Assembly (NCBI GenBank): GCA_902800055.1
Contig: CADCCW010000013.1
Coordinates: 62,001-126,000 of the forward strand
Reading direction: 5' to 3'
From: an uncultured bacterium
Lineage (GTDB): Bacteria; Verrucomicrobiota; Kiritimatiellia; RFP12; UBA1067
Length of the DNA: 64,000 nt
How positions within the stretch are numbered: the first letter of the stretch is position 1; each line of letters opens with the position of its first letter. Both the position numbers and the translations under genes were made by a program. Shown here one piece after another: positions 1-8,689 of this stretch. The notes beneath the pieces were generated by a model that had not been told where the DNA came from, did no database searches, and saw only the letters and a program-made list of their open reading frames with translations.

Positions 1-453
1 GAGATGCAGGGCGGGCTCGTGAAGACGCTCGACTTCAAGATCTACCTTGGGCTCCTCTCCGAGACCTACAACGACGCGCACCAGGCGGACCTGAAGCGGC
101 TTTCGGCGCTGCCGATCGACATGGTGGTCGTGAACCTCTACCCGTTCCGCGAGACCATCGCCAAGGCCGGCGTCACGCCGGAGATGGCGCGCACGAACAT
201 CGACATCGGCGGCCCCTGCATGGTGCGCGCGTCGGCGAAGAACTACCTCCGCGTCGCGTCCGTCACCGACCCGCTCGACTACGCCGCCATCGCCCAGGAG
301 CTCGAGTCGCGCGACGGTACCGTCGGCCTCGACACCCGCTTCAGGCTGATGAAGAAGGCCTTCGCCCACACCGCCGAGTACGACACGGCCATCGCCGGGT
401 TCTTCGCCTCGCGCACGTGGGAGGAGGTAGCCGCCACCTACAACCGGCGCTGA
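1..453 (+). CDS. purH: IMP cyclohydrolase domain of PurH, 5' truncated by window edge
   Basis: The visible 150 residues match the MGS-like IMP cyclohydrolase half of PurH, which closes the ring of FAICAR to make IMP, the last step of purine synthesis. Visible signatures are VVVNLYPF, NIDIGGPCMVRASAKNY and KAFAHTAEYD. The protein ends about 15 residues after the last motif with a TGA at 451-453. In the usual bifunctional PurH an AICAR formyltransferase domain of some 300 residues would follow, so this looks like a stand-alone cyclohydrolase. The frame is open to base 1, so the start lies outside. The stop overlaps the start of the next gene (TGATG), implying translational coupling. Confidence 0.85.
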   Translation, partial: EMQGGLVKTLDFKIYLGLLSETYNDAHQADLKRLSALPIDMVVVNLYPFRETIAKAGVTPEMARTNIDIGGPCMVRASAKNYLRVASVTDPLDYAAIAQELESRDGTVGLDTRFRLMKKAFAHTAEYDTAIAGFFASRTWEEVAATYNRR

Positions 454-1928
454 TGAAGCTCTTCGACGCATTCCGGGGACACCGGGAGCAACGCCCGGAC
501 GAGCCGGCGTTCATGATCGCCTCCGGCGACCGGGCGCTGCCGATCTCGTGGCGCCAGTTCACCGACGACATCGCCGTCATCGCCTGGCTCATCGACAAGC
601 ACGAGGTGAAGACCGTCGCGCTCATCGGCGAGAACTCCTACGAGTGGATGGCGACCCATGCCGCGTGCCTGTTCACCGGTACGACGGTGGTGCCGCTGGA
701 CGTGAACCTGGATGCGGAGGAGATCTCGCGGCGCCTCAAGTTCGTCGGCGCCGACGTGCTGGTGCACTCCTCGCTCTACGCCGACAAGGCGCACGAGGTC
801 GCCGCGTTGACCCCGGGGCTCAAGACCGGCGGCTTCGGCACGCGCAAGACCGACCTCGTGCTCAACGCCGGCCACCTCGCGATCAAGGCCGGCTTCAAGA
901 CCATCTGGCAGCGTCCCTGCCGCGTCCGCGACGGCGAGACTGCGATGATCGTCTTCACCAGCGGCACCACCTCGGAGCCGCGCGGCGCGGAGCTGACCGT
1001 CGCCGGCATCGAGGCCTTCGCCGACTCCACCGCGATTTCGCTCCCGATGCAGCCGGGCGAGCGTTCGCTGATGGTGCTGCCGCTCCACCACATCTTCGGC
1101 GTCTGCGTCGCGTACTTGCTGCTCTCGCGCGGCGTGGTGCCCGGCGTCTGCCCGGACTTCCGCCGCCTCTACGACGCGGTCGAGCGCTTCGCCGCCGACT
1201 ACCTCTTCCTGGTGCCGGCGCTGGTGGATGTGCTCGCCGGCAAGATCGAGCGCCGCGGCCGCAGCGCCGAGGAGGCGCTCGGCTATCCGCTCCGGTGGAT
1301 CCTCTCCGGCGGGGCGGCGATGCCGCGCCGCGTCTACGAGCGCATGACCGCGCTCGGGGTGAAGGTGCTCTGCGGCTACGGGCTTACCGAGACCACCGCG
1401 CTCTACTCGATGGACCCGAGCGACGGCGAGATCGCCGTCGGCAGCGCTGGACGCCGCTCGCAGCTCCCGGAGTGCGAGACGACGGTCTCCGCGTCCGGCG
1501 AGCTGCTCACGCGTGGGCCCGGGGTGATGAAGGGGTATTTCAGGAATCCGGAGAAGACCGCCGCGGCAATCGACGCGGACGGCTGGCTCCATACCGGCGA
1601 CCTCGGCCGCATCGACGCGGACGGCAACGTCTGGATCACCGGGCGCGCCTCGCGCACGATCGTCCTGTCGTCCGGCAAGAAGATCGCGCCCGAGGAGCTG
1701 GAGGAGAAGCTCCACGCCATCCCCGGCGTCCTCGAGGCGGTGGTCTCCGGCGACGGCGAGTCGCGCGAGATCCGCGCCGAGGTCTACGCCAGCGTCTCGG
1801 AGGAGACGGTCCGCCGCGCCGTCGGCGAGCTCAACCTGCGCCTCCCGGTATACAAGCGCATCGGCACGGTGACGACGCGGTCCGACCCGTTCCCGCGCAC
1901 TGCCTCGGGGAAGATCAAGTACTCATGA
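453..1928 (+). CDS. AMP-dependent synthetase/ligase (acyl-CoA synthetase-like)
   Basis: A 491-residue member of the ANL adenylating superfamily, which activates a carboxylate with ATP and usually passes it to CoA or a carrier. It carries the A3 loop IVFTSGTTSEPRGAELT, the A5 motif GYGLTETTALYS, the A7/A8 region LHTGDLGRIDADGNVWITGR and the C-terminal A10 lysine in RTASGKIKYS. The length is on the short side for long-chain acyl-CoA synthetases. The ATG at 453 overlaps the upstream TGA, and its own TGA overlaps the next ATG, so it is translated as part of a coupled set with a glycosyltransferase and an aminotransferase. The substrate cannot be read from sequence; a role in acylated glycan or lipid synthesis is inferred from the neighbours. 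Confidence 0.85.
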   Translation: MKLFDAFRGHREQRPDEPAFMIASGDRALPISWRQFTDDIAVIAWLIDKHEVKTVALIGENSYEWMATHAACLFTGTTVVPLDVNLDAEEISRRLKFVGADVLVHSSLYADKAHEVAALTPGLKTGGFGTRKTDLVLNAGHLAIKAGFKTIWQRPCRVRDGETAMIVFTSGTTSEPRGAELTVAGIEAFADSTAISLPMQPGERSLMVLPLHHIFGVCVAYLLLSRGVVPGVCPDFRRLYDAVERFAADYLFLVPALVDVLAGKIERRGRSAEEALGYPLRWILSGGAAMPRRVYERMTALGVKVLCGYGLTETTALYSMDPSDGEIAVGSAGRRSQLPECETTVSASGELLTRGPGVMKGYFRNPEKTAAAIDADGWLHTGDLGRIDADGNVWITGRASRTIVLSSGKKIAPEELEEKLHAIPGVLEAVVSGDGESREIRAEVYASVSEETVRRAVGELNLRLPVYKRIGTVTTRSDPFPRTASGKIKYS

Positions 1929-2980
1929 AGGTCGTCCACCTCGTGCCCGCGATGGAGCAGGGCGGCGTCGAGAGCGTCGTCCGTGACCTCAACCGTGCGC
2001 TCGCCAGAGCCGGGCACGAGAGCGTCGTCGTCTCCGTCGGCGGCGCGCTTGCGTCCGTGCTGGAGGCGGACGGCGGCCGCCATGTCCGGCTCGACCTCAA
2101 GTCCAAGAACCCGCTCACCGCGATTCCTCGTGCGCTGGCGCTGCGCTCGCTGCTCCGCCGCGAGCGGCCGGACGTCGTCTGCGCCCACTCGCGCGTGCCG
2201 GCGTGGCTGTTTGTCCTCGCCAACCGCGCGCTAGGGCTGCGGTGGATATCCTTCGCCCACGGCGCGAACACCGTCTCGCGCTACTCCGCGGTGATGACCC
2301 GCGGCGACGTCGTCGCCGCGCCGTCGAAATTCCTGGCCGACTTTCTGCTCGCGAACTACGCGCGTCGCCCCGCGCCCGCTCCGCTCGCCGACCGGCTGCG
2401 CGTCGTCCCGCCCTGCGTGGACCTCGCGCGCTTCGACCCGGCGCGCGTCGACCCCGCCGCCGTCGCCGCGCTCCGCCGCGAATGGGGCGTCGGGGAAGGG
2501 GACTTCGTCACCATGGCCGTCGGGCGGCTTACGCCGGTGAAGGGACTCGACGCGCTGGTGCGCGACTTTGCCGCGCAGGCGTCCGGACGCCGCGACCGCC
2601 GGCTCGTGCTCGTCGGCCGCGAAGACCGCCGCCACCGTGGCTACGTCTCGTCGCTGCGGCGGCTCGCGGCGGAGCTCGGCGTCGACGGGCAGGTGGTGTT
2701 CGCCGGTGCGCAGGAGAAGGTGCCGGAATGCCTATCCATCGCGGACGAGGTGGTCTCGGCCAACACGGTGAAGCCGGAGTCGTTCGGGCTCTCCGTCGCC
2801 GAGGCGCTGGCGATGAACCGACCCGTGCGGCTGCTGAGGCATTTCGGCGGCGCGGCGGAGATCGTCGACGCGGTGGCGGCGGCGGGCGCGCCTTCGCCGC
2901 GCGAGGCGGTGCGCTCGCTCTATTCCTTCGAGGCGTTCTCCAAGCGCGCGCTGGAACTATTTCGGGAGGCATCGACATGA
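1925..2980 (+). CDS. GT4-type glycosyltransferase
   Basis: A 351-residue GT-B fold glycosyltransferase. The N-terminus MKVVHLVPAMEQGGVESVV has the glycine-rich acceptor-side loop typical of family GT4, and the C-terminal half carries the EX7E nucleotide-sugar signature in ESFGLSVAEAL, preceded by a TPVKGLDALV loop. It should transfer a sugar from an NDP-sugar to a lipid or glycan acceptor on the cytoplasmic face of the membrane. It overlaps the ligase upstream (ATGA) and the aminotransferase downstream (ATGA). The sugar and acceptor are unknown. Linkage to a WecE-like aminotransferase suggests an amino-sugar-containing surface glycan. Confidence 0.85.
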   Translation: MKVVHLVPAMEQGGVESVVRDLNRALARAGHESVVVSVGGALASVLEADGGRHVRLDLKSKNPLTAIPRALALRSLLRRERPDVVCAHSRVPAWLFVLANRALGLRWISFAHGANTVSRYSAVMTRGDVVAAPSKFLADFLLANYARRPAPAPLADRLRVVPPCVDLARFDPARVDPAAVAALRREWGVGEGDFVTMAVGRLTPVKGLDALVRDFAAQASGRRDRRLVLVGREDRRHRGYVSSLRRLAAELGVDGQVVFAGAQEKVPECLSIADEVVSANTVKPESFGLSVAEALAMNRPVRLLRHFGGAAEIVDAVAAAGAPSPREAVRSLYSFEAFSKRALELFREAST

Positions 2981-4134
2981 TCCACTTCAATCGTCCGTAC
3001 ATGACCGGCGCCGAGACGGAGTACATCCGCCAGGCCGTCGCCGGCGGCAAGATCTCCGGCAACGGGGAATTCACCCATCGCTGCCAGGAATTCTTCGAGC
3101 GGAGGTACGGCTTCGGCAAGTGCCTGCTCACCACCTCCTGCACCGACGCGCTGGAGATGGCGGCGATCCTCTCCGGGGTTGGTCCGGGCGACGAGGTGAT
3201 CGTGCCTTCCTACACCTTCGTGTCCAGCGCGCTCGCGTTCGTGCGCCAGGGCGCGACGATCGTCTTCGCCGACAGCCGCGCCGACCAGCCCAACATTGAC
3301 GAGCAGTCGCTCGAGTCGCTCGTCACCCCGCGCACCAAGGTGATCGTGCCCGTCCACTACGCCGGCTGCGCCTGCGACATGGACGCGGTCATGGCCGTCG
3401 CGGAGCGGCATGGGCTGATTGTCGTCGAGGACGCCGCGCAGGCGGTGGACTCCTTCTACACCGGCGCGGACGGACGCCGCCGCGCGCTCGGGTCGATCGG
3501 CCACCTCGCCGCCTTCTCCTTCCACGAGACGAAGAACGTGATCTCCGGCGAGGGCGGCATGCTCGTCGTCAACGACCAGCGCTTTGCGCGCCGTGCCGAG
3601 ATAATCTGGGAGAAGGGCACTAACCGCGCGGAGTTCTTTCGCGGCGAGGTGAACAAGTACGGCTGGGTGGACGTCGGCAGCTCGTTCCTGCCCACCGAGG
3701 TCGTGAGCGCGTTCCTCTGGGCGCAGCTGGAGCACCTGGACGAGATCCAGGCCGAGCGCCGTCGCCTGTGGGAACGGTACCTCGGGTTCTTCTCGGGGCT
3801 CGACCTCGCCGCGCTCGGCGTGTCGCTGCCGGTCGTGCCAGCCGGCGCCACCAACAACGCGCACATGTTCTACCTGCTCTTCCCCGACCTCGCGCGACGC
3901 AGCGGCTTCATCGCGAAGATGCGCGAGCGCGGCGTCCTCGCGGTGTTCCACTACCTGCCGCTCCATTCGTCCGAATTCTACCGGGAATACTCGAAGACCC
4001 ATCGTCCGAGCGTCCCCGAGCGCGAGCTCCCCAACTGCGACCGCTACGCCGACACCCTCGTCCGCCTGCCGCTCTACTGCGGCCTCGCGCCGGACCAGGA
4101 CGCGGTCCTCGCCGCCGCGGCGGAATCGCTGTGA
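2977..4134 (+). CDS. wecE: dTDP-4-amino-4,6-dideoxygalactose transaminase (WecE/RffA-like)
   Basis: A 385-residue PLP-dependent aminotransferase of the DegT/DnrJ/EryC1 family, closely resembling E. coli WecE/RffA along its length (GDEVIVPSYTFVSSA, VPVHYAGCACDMD, VVEDAAQAV, FSFHETKN, EKGTNRAEFFRG, NNAHMFYLL, AVFHYLPLHSSEF). WecE makes dTDP-4-amino-4,6-dideoxy-D-galactose from the 4-keto sugar for enterobacterial common antigen. The PLP-binding lysine is K186 in HETKN. Here it probably feeds an amino-deoxy sugar to the preceding glycosyltransferase; whether the nucleotide is dTDP cannot be read. It is the last gene of the coupled set, and the next gene has its own promoter just after the stop. 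Confidence 0.9.
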   Translation: MIHFNRPYMTGAETEYIRQAVAGGKISGNGEFTHRCQEFFERRYGFGKCLLTTSCTDALEMAAILSGVGPGDEVIVPSYTFVSSALAFVRQGATIVFADSRADQPNIDEQSLESLVTPRTKVIVPVHYAGCACDMDAVMAVAERHGLIVVEDAAQAVDSFYTGADGRRRALGSIGHLAAFSFHETKNVISGEGGMLVVNDQRFARRAEIIWEKGTNRAEFFRGEVNKYGWVDVGSSFLPTEVVSAFLWAQLEHLDEIQAERRRLWERYLGFFSGLDLAALGVSLPVVPAGATNNAHMFYLLFPDLARRSGFIAKMRERGVLAVFHYLPLHSSEFYREYSKTHRPSVPERELPNCDRYADTLVRLPLYCGLAPDQDAVLAAAAESL

Positions 4135-4140
4135 AGCGGC

Positions 4141-4170
4141 TTGGCAGCGAGTACCGAAATCTGCTATAAT
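4141..4170 (+). promoter_or_regulatory. argC promoter, predicted leaderless
   Basis: The -35 box TTGGCA (4141-4146) and the -10 box TATAAT (4165-4170) are separated by 18 bases. The argC ATG at 4178 begins 8 bases after the end of the -10 box, where transcription would normally start, so the mRNA should have essentially no leader. Confidence 0.75.
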
Positions 4171-4177
4171 ACTGCCA

Positions 4178-5098
4178 ATGAAACGAATATTCATCGACGG
4201 TTCGGCGGGTACGACGGGCCTCAGGATACGCGAACGGCTCGCGGGCCGCGCCGACATCGAGGTCGTGGCGCTCCCCGAGGAGCTGCGCAAGGACGCGTCC
4301 GCGCGGCGCGCGGCGCTCAACGACTGCGACGCGGCGATGCTGTGCCTGCCAGACGCGGCGGCGGTCGAGGCGGCGGCGATGGTGGAGAATCCGGCGGTGG
4401 TGGTGATCGACACCTCCACTGCGCACCGCGTCGCCGACGGCTGGGAGTATGGTTTCCCCGAGCTCGCGGGGCGGCGCGAACGCATCGCGAAGGCGAAGCG
4501 CATCGCCAACCCCGGCTGCCACGCCTCCGGCTTCATCGCGCTCGTCGAGCCGCTGGTGTGCGCCGGCGTCGTCGGGCACGACGCGCGGCTCTCTTCCTTT
4601 TCGCTCACCGGCTACTCCGGCGGCGGCAAGAAGATGATCGCCGAGTACGAGGCGGAGGGCGGCCTGCCGACGCTCTTCCTCGGCGGACGCCAATACGCGC
4701 TCGGCCAGGCGCACAAGCACCTGCCGGAGATGGCGAAGGTCTGCGGACTCGACTTCGCGCCGTGCTTTGCGCCGGTCGTGGTGCCGCACTTCAGCGGCAT
4801 GGAGGTGACGGTGTTCCTGCACGGCGTCGACCCGGCGGCTGTGCGCGAGGTCTACCGCGCGGCGTATGGTGGCGCGGGGATGGTGAAGTTTGTCGAGGAC
4901 CAGTCCGAGTCGGGCTTCCTCTCTTCCGCGGCGCTTTCGGGGCGCGACGACATGGAGGTGTCGGTCTACGGCACGGCCGAGCGCGCGGTGCTCGTCTCCC
5001 GCTTCGACAACCTCGGCAAGGGGGCGTCCGGCGCGGCGATCCAGAACCTGAACCTGGTCCTCGGCGCGCGCGAGGACGAAGGGCTGGTGCGCGGATAG
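4178..5098 (+). CDS. argC: N-acetyl-gamma-glutamyl-phosphate reductase
   Basis: A 306-residue ArgC of the shorter (type 2) class. It reduces N-acetylglutamyl-5-phosphate to the semialdehyde with NADPH in arginine synthesis. The nucleotide-binding start is FIDGSAGTTGLRIRERL, with the DTSTAHR and ANPGCHASG motifs; the catalytic cysteine is C114. The ATG at 4178 is fixed by a -10 box ending at 4170. No other arginine genes lie nearby. It sits between a sugar-modification set and a GH28 gene, each with its own promoter, so it appears monocistronic. Confidence 0.92.
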   Translation: MKRIFIDGSAGTTGLRIRERLAGRADIEVVALPEELRKDASARRAALNDCDAAMLCLPDAAAVEAAAMVENPAVVVIDTSTAHRVADGWEYGFPELAGRRERIAKAKRIANPGCHASGFIALVEPLVCAGVVGHDARLSSFSLTGYSGGGKKMIAEYEAEGGLPTLFLGGRQYALGQAHKHLPEMAKVCGLDFAPCFAPVVVPHFSGMEVTVFLHGVDPAAVREVYRAAYGGAGMVKFVEDQSESGFLSSAALSGRDDMEVSVYGTAERAVLVSRFDNLGKGASGAAIQNLNLVLGAREDEGLVRG

Positions 5099-5111
5099 GC
5101 CGCGGAAATGG

Positions 5112-5117
5112 TATAAT
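5112..5117 (+). promoter_or_regulatory. -10 box of GH28 gene, predicted leaderless
   Basis: A perfect TATAAT within GGTATAATAC lies 6 bases before the ATG at 5124. No convincing -35 box is visible at the expected distance. Confidence 0.65.
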
Positions 5118-5123
5118 ACGCGT

Positions 5124-6506
5124 ATGACGAGGATGGCGAAGACGGCAAGGTTGGCGTTCGCCGCGGCAGTGTGCGCTGCGACGGCCGCGTGCGTCTTTGC
5201 CGCGGGCGGCGGCGGGCTGGAGACGGAGAAGTGGCAGGCGGCGATCGACGCGGCGGCGTCGCGCGGCGGCGGTGTGGTCGCGGTGCCGAAGGGCGACCAT
5301 CCGATCGGGATGCTCGTCCTCAGGTCTAACGTCGAGCTGCGGCTCGAGAAGGGCGCGCGGCTCGTCGCCTCGGGGAACCCGGACGACTTCCCCGTCGAGG
5401 CGTCCGCGAAGGCATCGGGCGCGCCGCTGCGCGCGGTGGTCGTTGCGGCCGCGGCGACGAACGTGGCGGTGACCGGCGAAGGCGAGGTATTCGGCAACGG
5501 CTGGGCCTACGACTACTCGCGCAAGGATCAGCCCAAGCCGATGGGGCTCTGCTTCTACAAGTGCCGCGGAGTGCGGCTCGAGGGCTTTGTCCTGCGCGAC
5601 ACCGCGTTCTGGGGGATCAACCTCGTCAAGAGCGAGGACGTGGTGATCCGCCGGCTGAAGATCGACAGCCACGCCGGGCTCTGCACCGACGGCATCGACA
5701 TCGAGGGGCGGAACGTGCTGATCGAGGACTGCGACGTCGACTCCGGCGACGACGCGTACTGCGTGAAGTCCCACGACCCCGGCTACGAGGTGGAGAACGT
5801 CGTGGTCCGGAACTGCTCGGCGCGCTCGCACTGCAACGCCTTCAAGCTCGGCACCGCCTCCCACGGTGTCATGCGCAACATCGCCTTCGTCCACTGCCGC
5901 GCCTATGCCTCCCGCCGCGTCTACCGCGACCTCGCGCCGATGCCGAAGGACCTCCTGGACTGGAAGCCGGTCGAGGGCGCGCCGTGGTACCACTGCGGGC
6001 CGGGCTTCGGCTGCGTCAACGTGGAGTGCGTGGACGGCGGGCTGGTGGAGAACGTGGTCGCCGACGACATCGTGATGGAGGGCTTCCAGACGCCGCTCTT
6101 CGTCCGCGGCGGCGACCGCAGCGGTTTCAACGACGACTACGCCGACTCCTCGCAGGGCAAGTGGTTCGCGATCCGCAACGTCGTCTTCTCCAACGTGCGC
6201 GGGCGCGCCGACGGCCGCACGCCGTCCACCATCACCGGCGCGGGGCGGTGCCGTCCCGAGAACGTCGTCCTCAGGGACATTGACCTCGAGATCCCCGGCG
6301 AGGGCGAGAACGCGAAGCCGTTTTCCTGGCCGGGCGAGGACAAGGCCGGGGCGTATCCGCAGACCAACATGTTCGACCCGTACCACCTGCCGGCGTACGG
6401 GCTCTTCGTGGACAAGGCGGAGGTGGAGATGGAGAACGTGAAGTTCCGTCTCCGCCCCGGCACGAACGACGCGCGTCCGGCGGTGCACGTCAACAAGGAG
6501 GGCTGA
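5124..6506 (+). CDS. Secreted GH28 polygalacturonase-like glycoside hydrolase
   Basis: A 460-residue right-handed beta-helix protein of family GH28, which hydrolyses galacturonan or rhamnogalacturonan bonds in pectin by inversion. Residues 1-27 form a signal peptide (basic start, then an alanine-rich hydrophobic stretch). The catalytic aspartates lie in TDGIDIEG and DSGDDAYCVKS, followed by CNAFKLGTASHG. The AIDAAASRGGGVVAVPKG start is typical of pectate-lyase/GH28 superfamily helices. The linkage attacked cannot be assigned. It is one of several glycosidase genes scattered through the window, here followed within 3 bases by alr, so the two probably share a transcript. Confidence 0.87.
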   Translation: MTRMAKTARLAFAAAVCAATAACVFAAGGGGLETEKWQAAIDAAASRGGGVVAVPKGDHPIGMLVLRSNVELRLEKGARLVASGNPDDFPVEASAKASGAPLRAVVVAAAATNVAVTGEGEVFGNGWAYDYSRKDQPKPMGLCFYKCRGVRLEGFVLRDTAFWGINLVKSEDVVIRRLKIDSHAGLCTDGIDIEGRNVLIEDCDVDSGDDAYCVKSHDPGYEVENVVVRNCSARSHCNAFKLGTASHGVMRNIAFVHCRAYASRRVYRDLAPMPKDLLDWKPVEGAPWYHCGPGFGCVNVECVDGGLVENVVADDIVMEGFQTPLFVRGGDRSGFNDDYADSSQGKWFAIRNVVFSNVRGRADGRTPSTITGAGRCRPENVVLRDIDLEIPGEGENAKPFSWPGEDKAGAYPQTNMFDPYHLPAYGLFVDKAEVEMENVKFRLRPGTNDARPAVHVNKEG

Positions 6507-6508
6507 AG

Positions 6509-7660
6509 TTGGACCGGAGAGTCGTAGTCGAGATCGACCTCAAGGCGCTGGTGCGCAACTACCGGCGCATCGCCGCGCATGTGCGTCCGGCGAAGGTGCT
6601 GTGCGTCCTCAAGGCGAACGCGTACGGGCTCGGCGTCGCGCCGTTCGCTCGCGCGCTCGGCGCGGCGGGCTGCCGCAACTTCGGGGTGGCCGAGCCCTAT
6701 GAGGCGCTGGAGCTCGCCGCGGCGCTTAAGGCGGCCGGGGTGCGCGACGCCGAGGTGCAGATCCTCTCGAGCGTGCTGCCCGACGAAGTGGAAGGCATGG
6801 TGCGCGCCGGCGTCACGCTGCCGGTGACGGGGCTCGAGGGGGCGAAGCTGATTTCGAAGGCCGCGGCAAAGCTCAGGCGCCGCGCCCGCGTCCACTTCAA
6901 GCTCGACACCGGCATGGGCCGGCTCGGCATCCTGGCGACCGGTCCCGGCGGCGTCGAGCGCGCGCTCGGCGAGATCCGCGCGGCGGCGGCGCTGCCCTGG
7001 CTCGACTGCGAGGGGATCTTCTCACACTGCCCCGTCGCCTACGAGCCGAAGAACCCGTTCACTCCGCGGCAGATCGCGCTCTTCAAGCGCGTGGTCGCGG
7101 CGGCGGCGAAGGCGGGCCTCCGCTTCCGGATGGTGCACATGGCCGCGTCCGACGCGATCAACAACTTCCCCGAGACCGCGCGCCGCCCGTTCACCCACGT
7201 CCGCACCGGCATCAACCTGCACGGCTCCTTCGACCCCAACGGCAGGCGCGCGCTCAAGGTGGAGAGCGTACTCACGCTGAAGACTCGCGTCGCGCAGGTG
7301 CGCGAGCTGCCGGCGGGCACGACGCTCGGCTACGGTCGCACCTGGTGCCTCGCCTCGCCGTCGAGGATCGCGACGATCTCGGCGGGCTACGCCGACGGTC
7401 TGCCGCTCGCGCTCACCAACCGCGGCTTCGTGTTCATCGGCGGCAGGCGCTGCCCGATCGTCGGGCGGATCTCGATGGACTATGCGACGGTTGACGTGAC
7501 CGGAGTCGAGGGCGTGAAGGCCGGCGACGAGGTAATCTGCTTCGGGCGCTGCGGCAAGGACGCGATCACGCCCGACGACTGGGCCGCGCTCAAGGGCACC
7601 CACGCCTACGACATCATCTGCTCGCTCGGCAGCCGCGTCCAGCGCATCGCGAAGGAATGA
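6509..7660 (+). CDS. alr: Alanine racemase
   Basis: A 383-residue PLP-dependent alanine racemase that supplies D-alanine for peptidoglycan. The PLP lysine is K35 in VLKANAYGLG; GYADGLPLAL holds the catalytic-tyrosine region and GRISMDYATVDVTG the C-terminal active-site loop. The start is a TTG at 6509 with AAGGAGG at 6495-6501 giving good spacing; no ATG start fits the conserved N-terminus. It lies 2 bases after the GH28 stop and overlaps the following GT2 gene (ATGA at 7657-7660), which ties cell-wall D-Ala supply to the start of the glycan island. Confidence 0.94.
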   Translation: MDRRVVVEIDLKALVRNYRRIAAHVRPAKVLCVLKANAYGLGVAPFARALGAAGCRNFGVAEPYEALELAAALKAAGVRDAEVQILSSVLPDEVEGMVRAGVTLPVTGLEGAKLISKAAAKLRRRARVHFKLDTGMGRLGILATGPGGVERALGEIRAAAALPWLDCEGIFSHCPVAYEPKNPFTPRQIALFKRVVAAAAKAGLRFRMVHMAASDAINNFPETARRPFTHVRTGINLHGSFDPNGRRALKVESVLTLKTRVAQVRELPAGTTLGYGRTWCLASPSRIATISAGYADGLPLALTNRGFVFIGGRRCPIVGRISMDYATVDVTGVEGVKAGDEVICFGRCGKDAITPDDWAALKGTHAYDIICSLGSRVQRIAKE

Positions 7661-8655
7661 AAGTCTCCGTCGTCATCCCCGTCTACAACGCCGAGCGGTT
7701 TTTGAGGTTTCCGCTCGACTCGGTGCTGGCGCAGACCCATTCCGACTGGGAGTGCATCTGCGTCGACGACGGCTCGACCGACGGCTCCGGCGCCATCCTC
7801 GACGAATACGCGGCGAAGGACGCGCGCTTCCGCGTCGTCCATCAGGCGAACGGCGGCGAAGGCGCGGCGCGCAACGCTGGCATGGACCTCGCGGCCGGCG
7901 AAATCGTCGCGTTCCTAGACGCTGACGACCGGATGCATCCCGAGGCGTTGCGGGTCTTCTGCGCGATGAGGGAACGGACTGGCTTTGAGATGCTGCGCTA
8001 TGACGCACGGTCCGTGACCGACCCGGCAACGCCTTTCGCCCCGCTGGACGGCGAACCTGCATGCGAAAGGGTCGACTTTGCGCACTGCGGAGAGTCGCCC
8101 TTCGAATTCTGTGCGCTGGGGTGGGCAACCGTCGTTGAGCGCGGGCTCGCGAGGCGGCTACGGTGGACGGCCCTGAAGCAGGGCGCGGACATGGCCTTCG
8201 TCATGGACTGTCTGCTCAATACGAAGTCGACTTTCCGCACGCGGGTGCAGCTGGTGAACTACTATATGGACCCCAACTCCATTTCGCGCCGGCTGTCGCT
8301 GGGACTGCTTGCAGGTACATGCAGGTACCTGCCGATCATCATGTCCAAGGCGGATGAACTCGGTGTGGACGACTCCATCCGCGACGCCGGCGAGCGGCTT
8401 GCGCGCGAGATGCTGCTTCGTCGCCTGCCCGGGGCGTGGAGGCTGCTTGACGACCCCGAGGACGCAAAGGCCGCGGAACAGGCGTTCTGGGAGTCGTTGC
8501 GCACGATGTCTGCCCGCCCCTCGTTCTGCGGCGGATTTACGCGTGCCGCCATATCGTCGGCGGCAGACCGCAGGAGCCTCGTGCTTTTGCGTCTGTTTGC
8601 GGTCTACCCGTACAAAGTGCGGAAATTCCTCGGCAGAGCCGTCGGCCGCAGTTGA
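7657..8655 (+). CDS. GT2 family glycosyltransferase (island copy A)
   Basis: A 332-residue GT-A fold glycosyltransferase of family 2. The N-terminal VSVVIPVYNAERFL, CVDDGSTDGSG and the metal-binding DADD in VAFLDADDRMHP are all present. HQANGGEGAARNAG recurs almost unchanged in the second GT2 gene of the island at 11726. The C-terminal 200 residues do not match any domain I recognise. The ATG overlaps the alr stop. It opens the 7.5-kb island of putative cysteine peptidases and glycosyltransferases. Donor and acceptor sugars are unknown. Confidence 0.87.
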   Translation: MKVSVVIPVYNAERFLRFPLDSVLAQTHSDWECICVDDGSTDGSGAILDEYAAKDARFRVVHQANGGEGAARNAGMDLAAGEIVAFLDADDRMHPEALRVFCAMRERTGFEMLRYDARSVTDPATPFAPLDGEPACERVDFAHCGESPFEFCALGWATVVERGLARRLRWTALKQGADMAFVMDCLLNTKSTFRTRVQLVNYYMDPNSISRRLSLGLLAGTCRYLPIIMSKADELGVDDSIRDAGERLAREMLLRRLPGAWRLLDDPEDAKAAEQAFWESLRTMSARPSFCGGFTRAAISSAADRRSLVLLRLFAVYPYKVRKFLGRAVGRS

Positions 8656-8681
8656 CACCGGCGGCGGTTTGCGGGTATAAT
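8652..8681 (+). promoter_or_regulatory. Canonical sigma70-like promoter of the peptidase-like array
   Basis: A perfect TTGACA (8652-8657), an 18-base spacer and a perfect TATAAT (8676-8681) precede the ATG at 8690 by 8 bases. This is the strongest promoter match in the window, and the message should be leaderless for its first gene. Confidence 0.85.
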
Positions 8682-8689
8682 ACAACAAA

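Noticed and set aside
548-1924. + strand frame in phase with the GT4 gene but extending back across the AMP ligase gene
   Set aside because: The extension is Arg-rich without motifs and overlaps the well-supported ligase frame. The GT4 gene starts at 1925 with an ATGA overlap.
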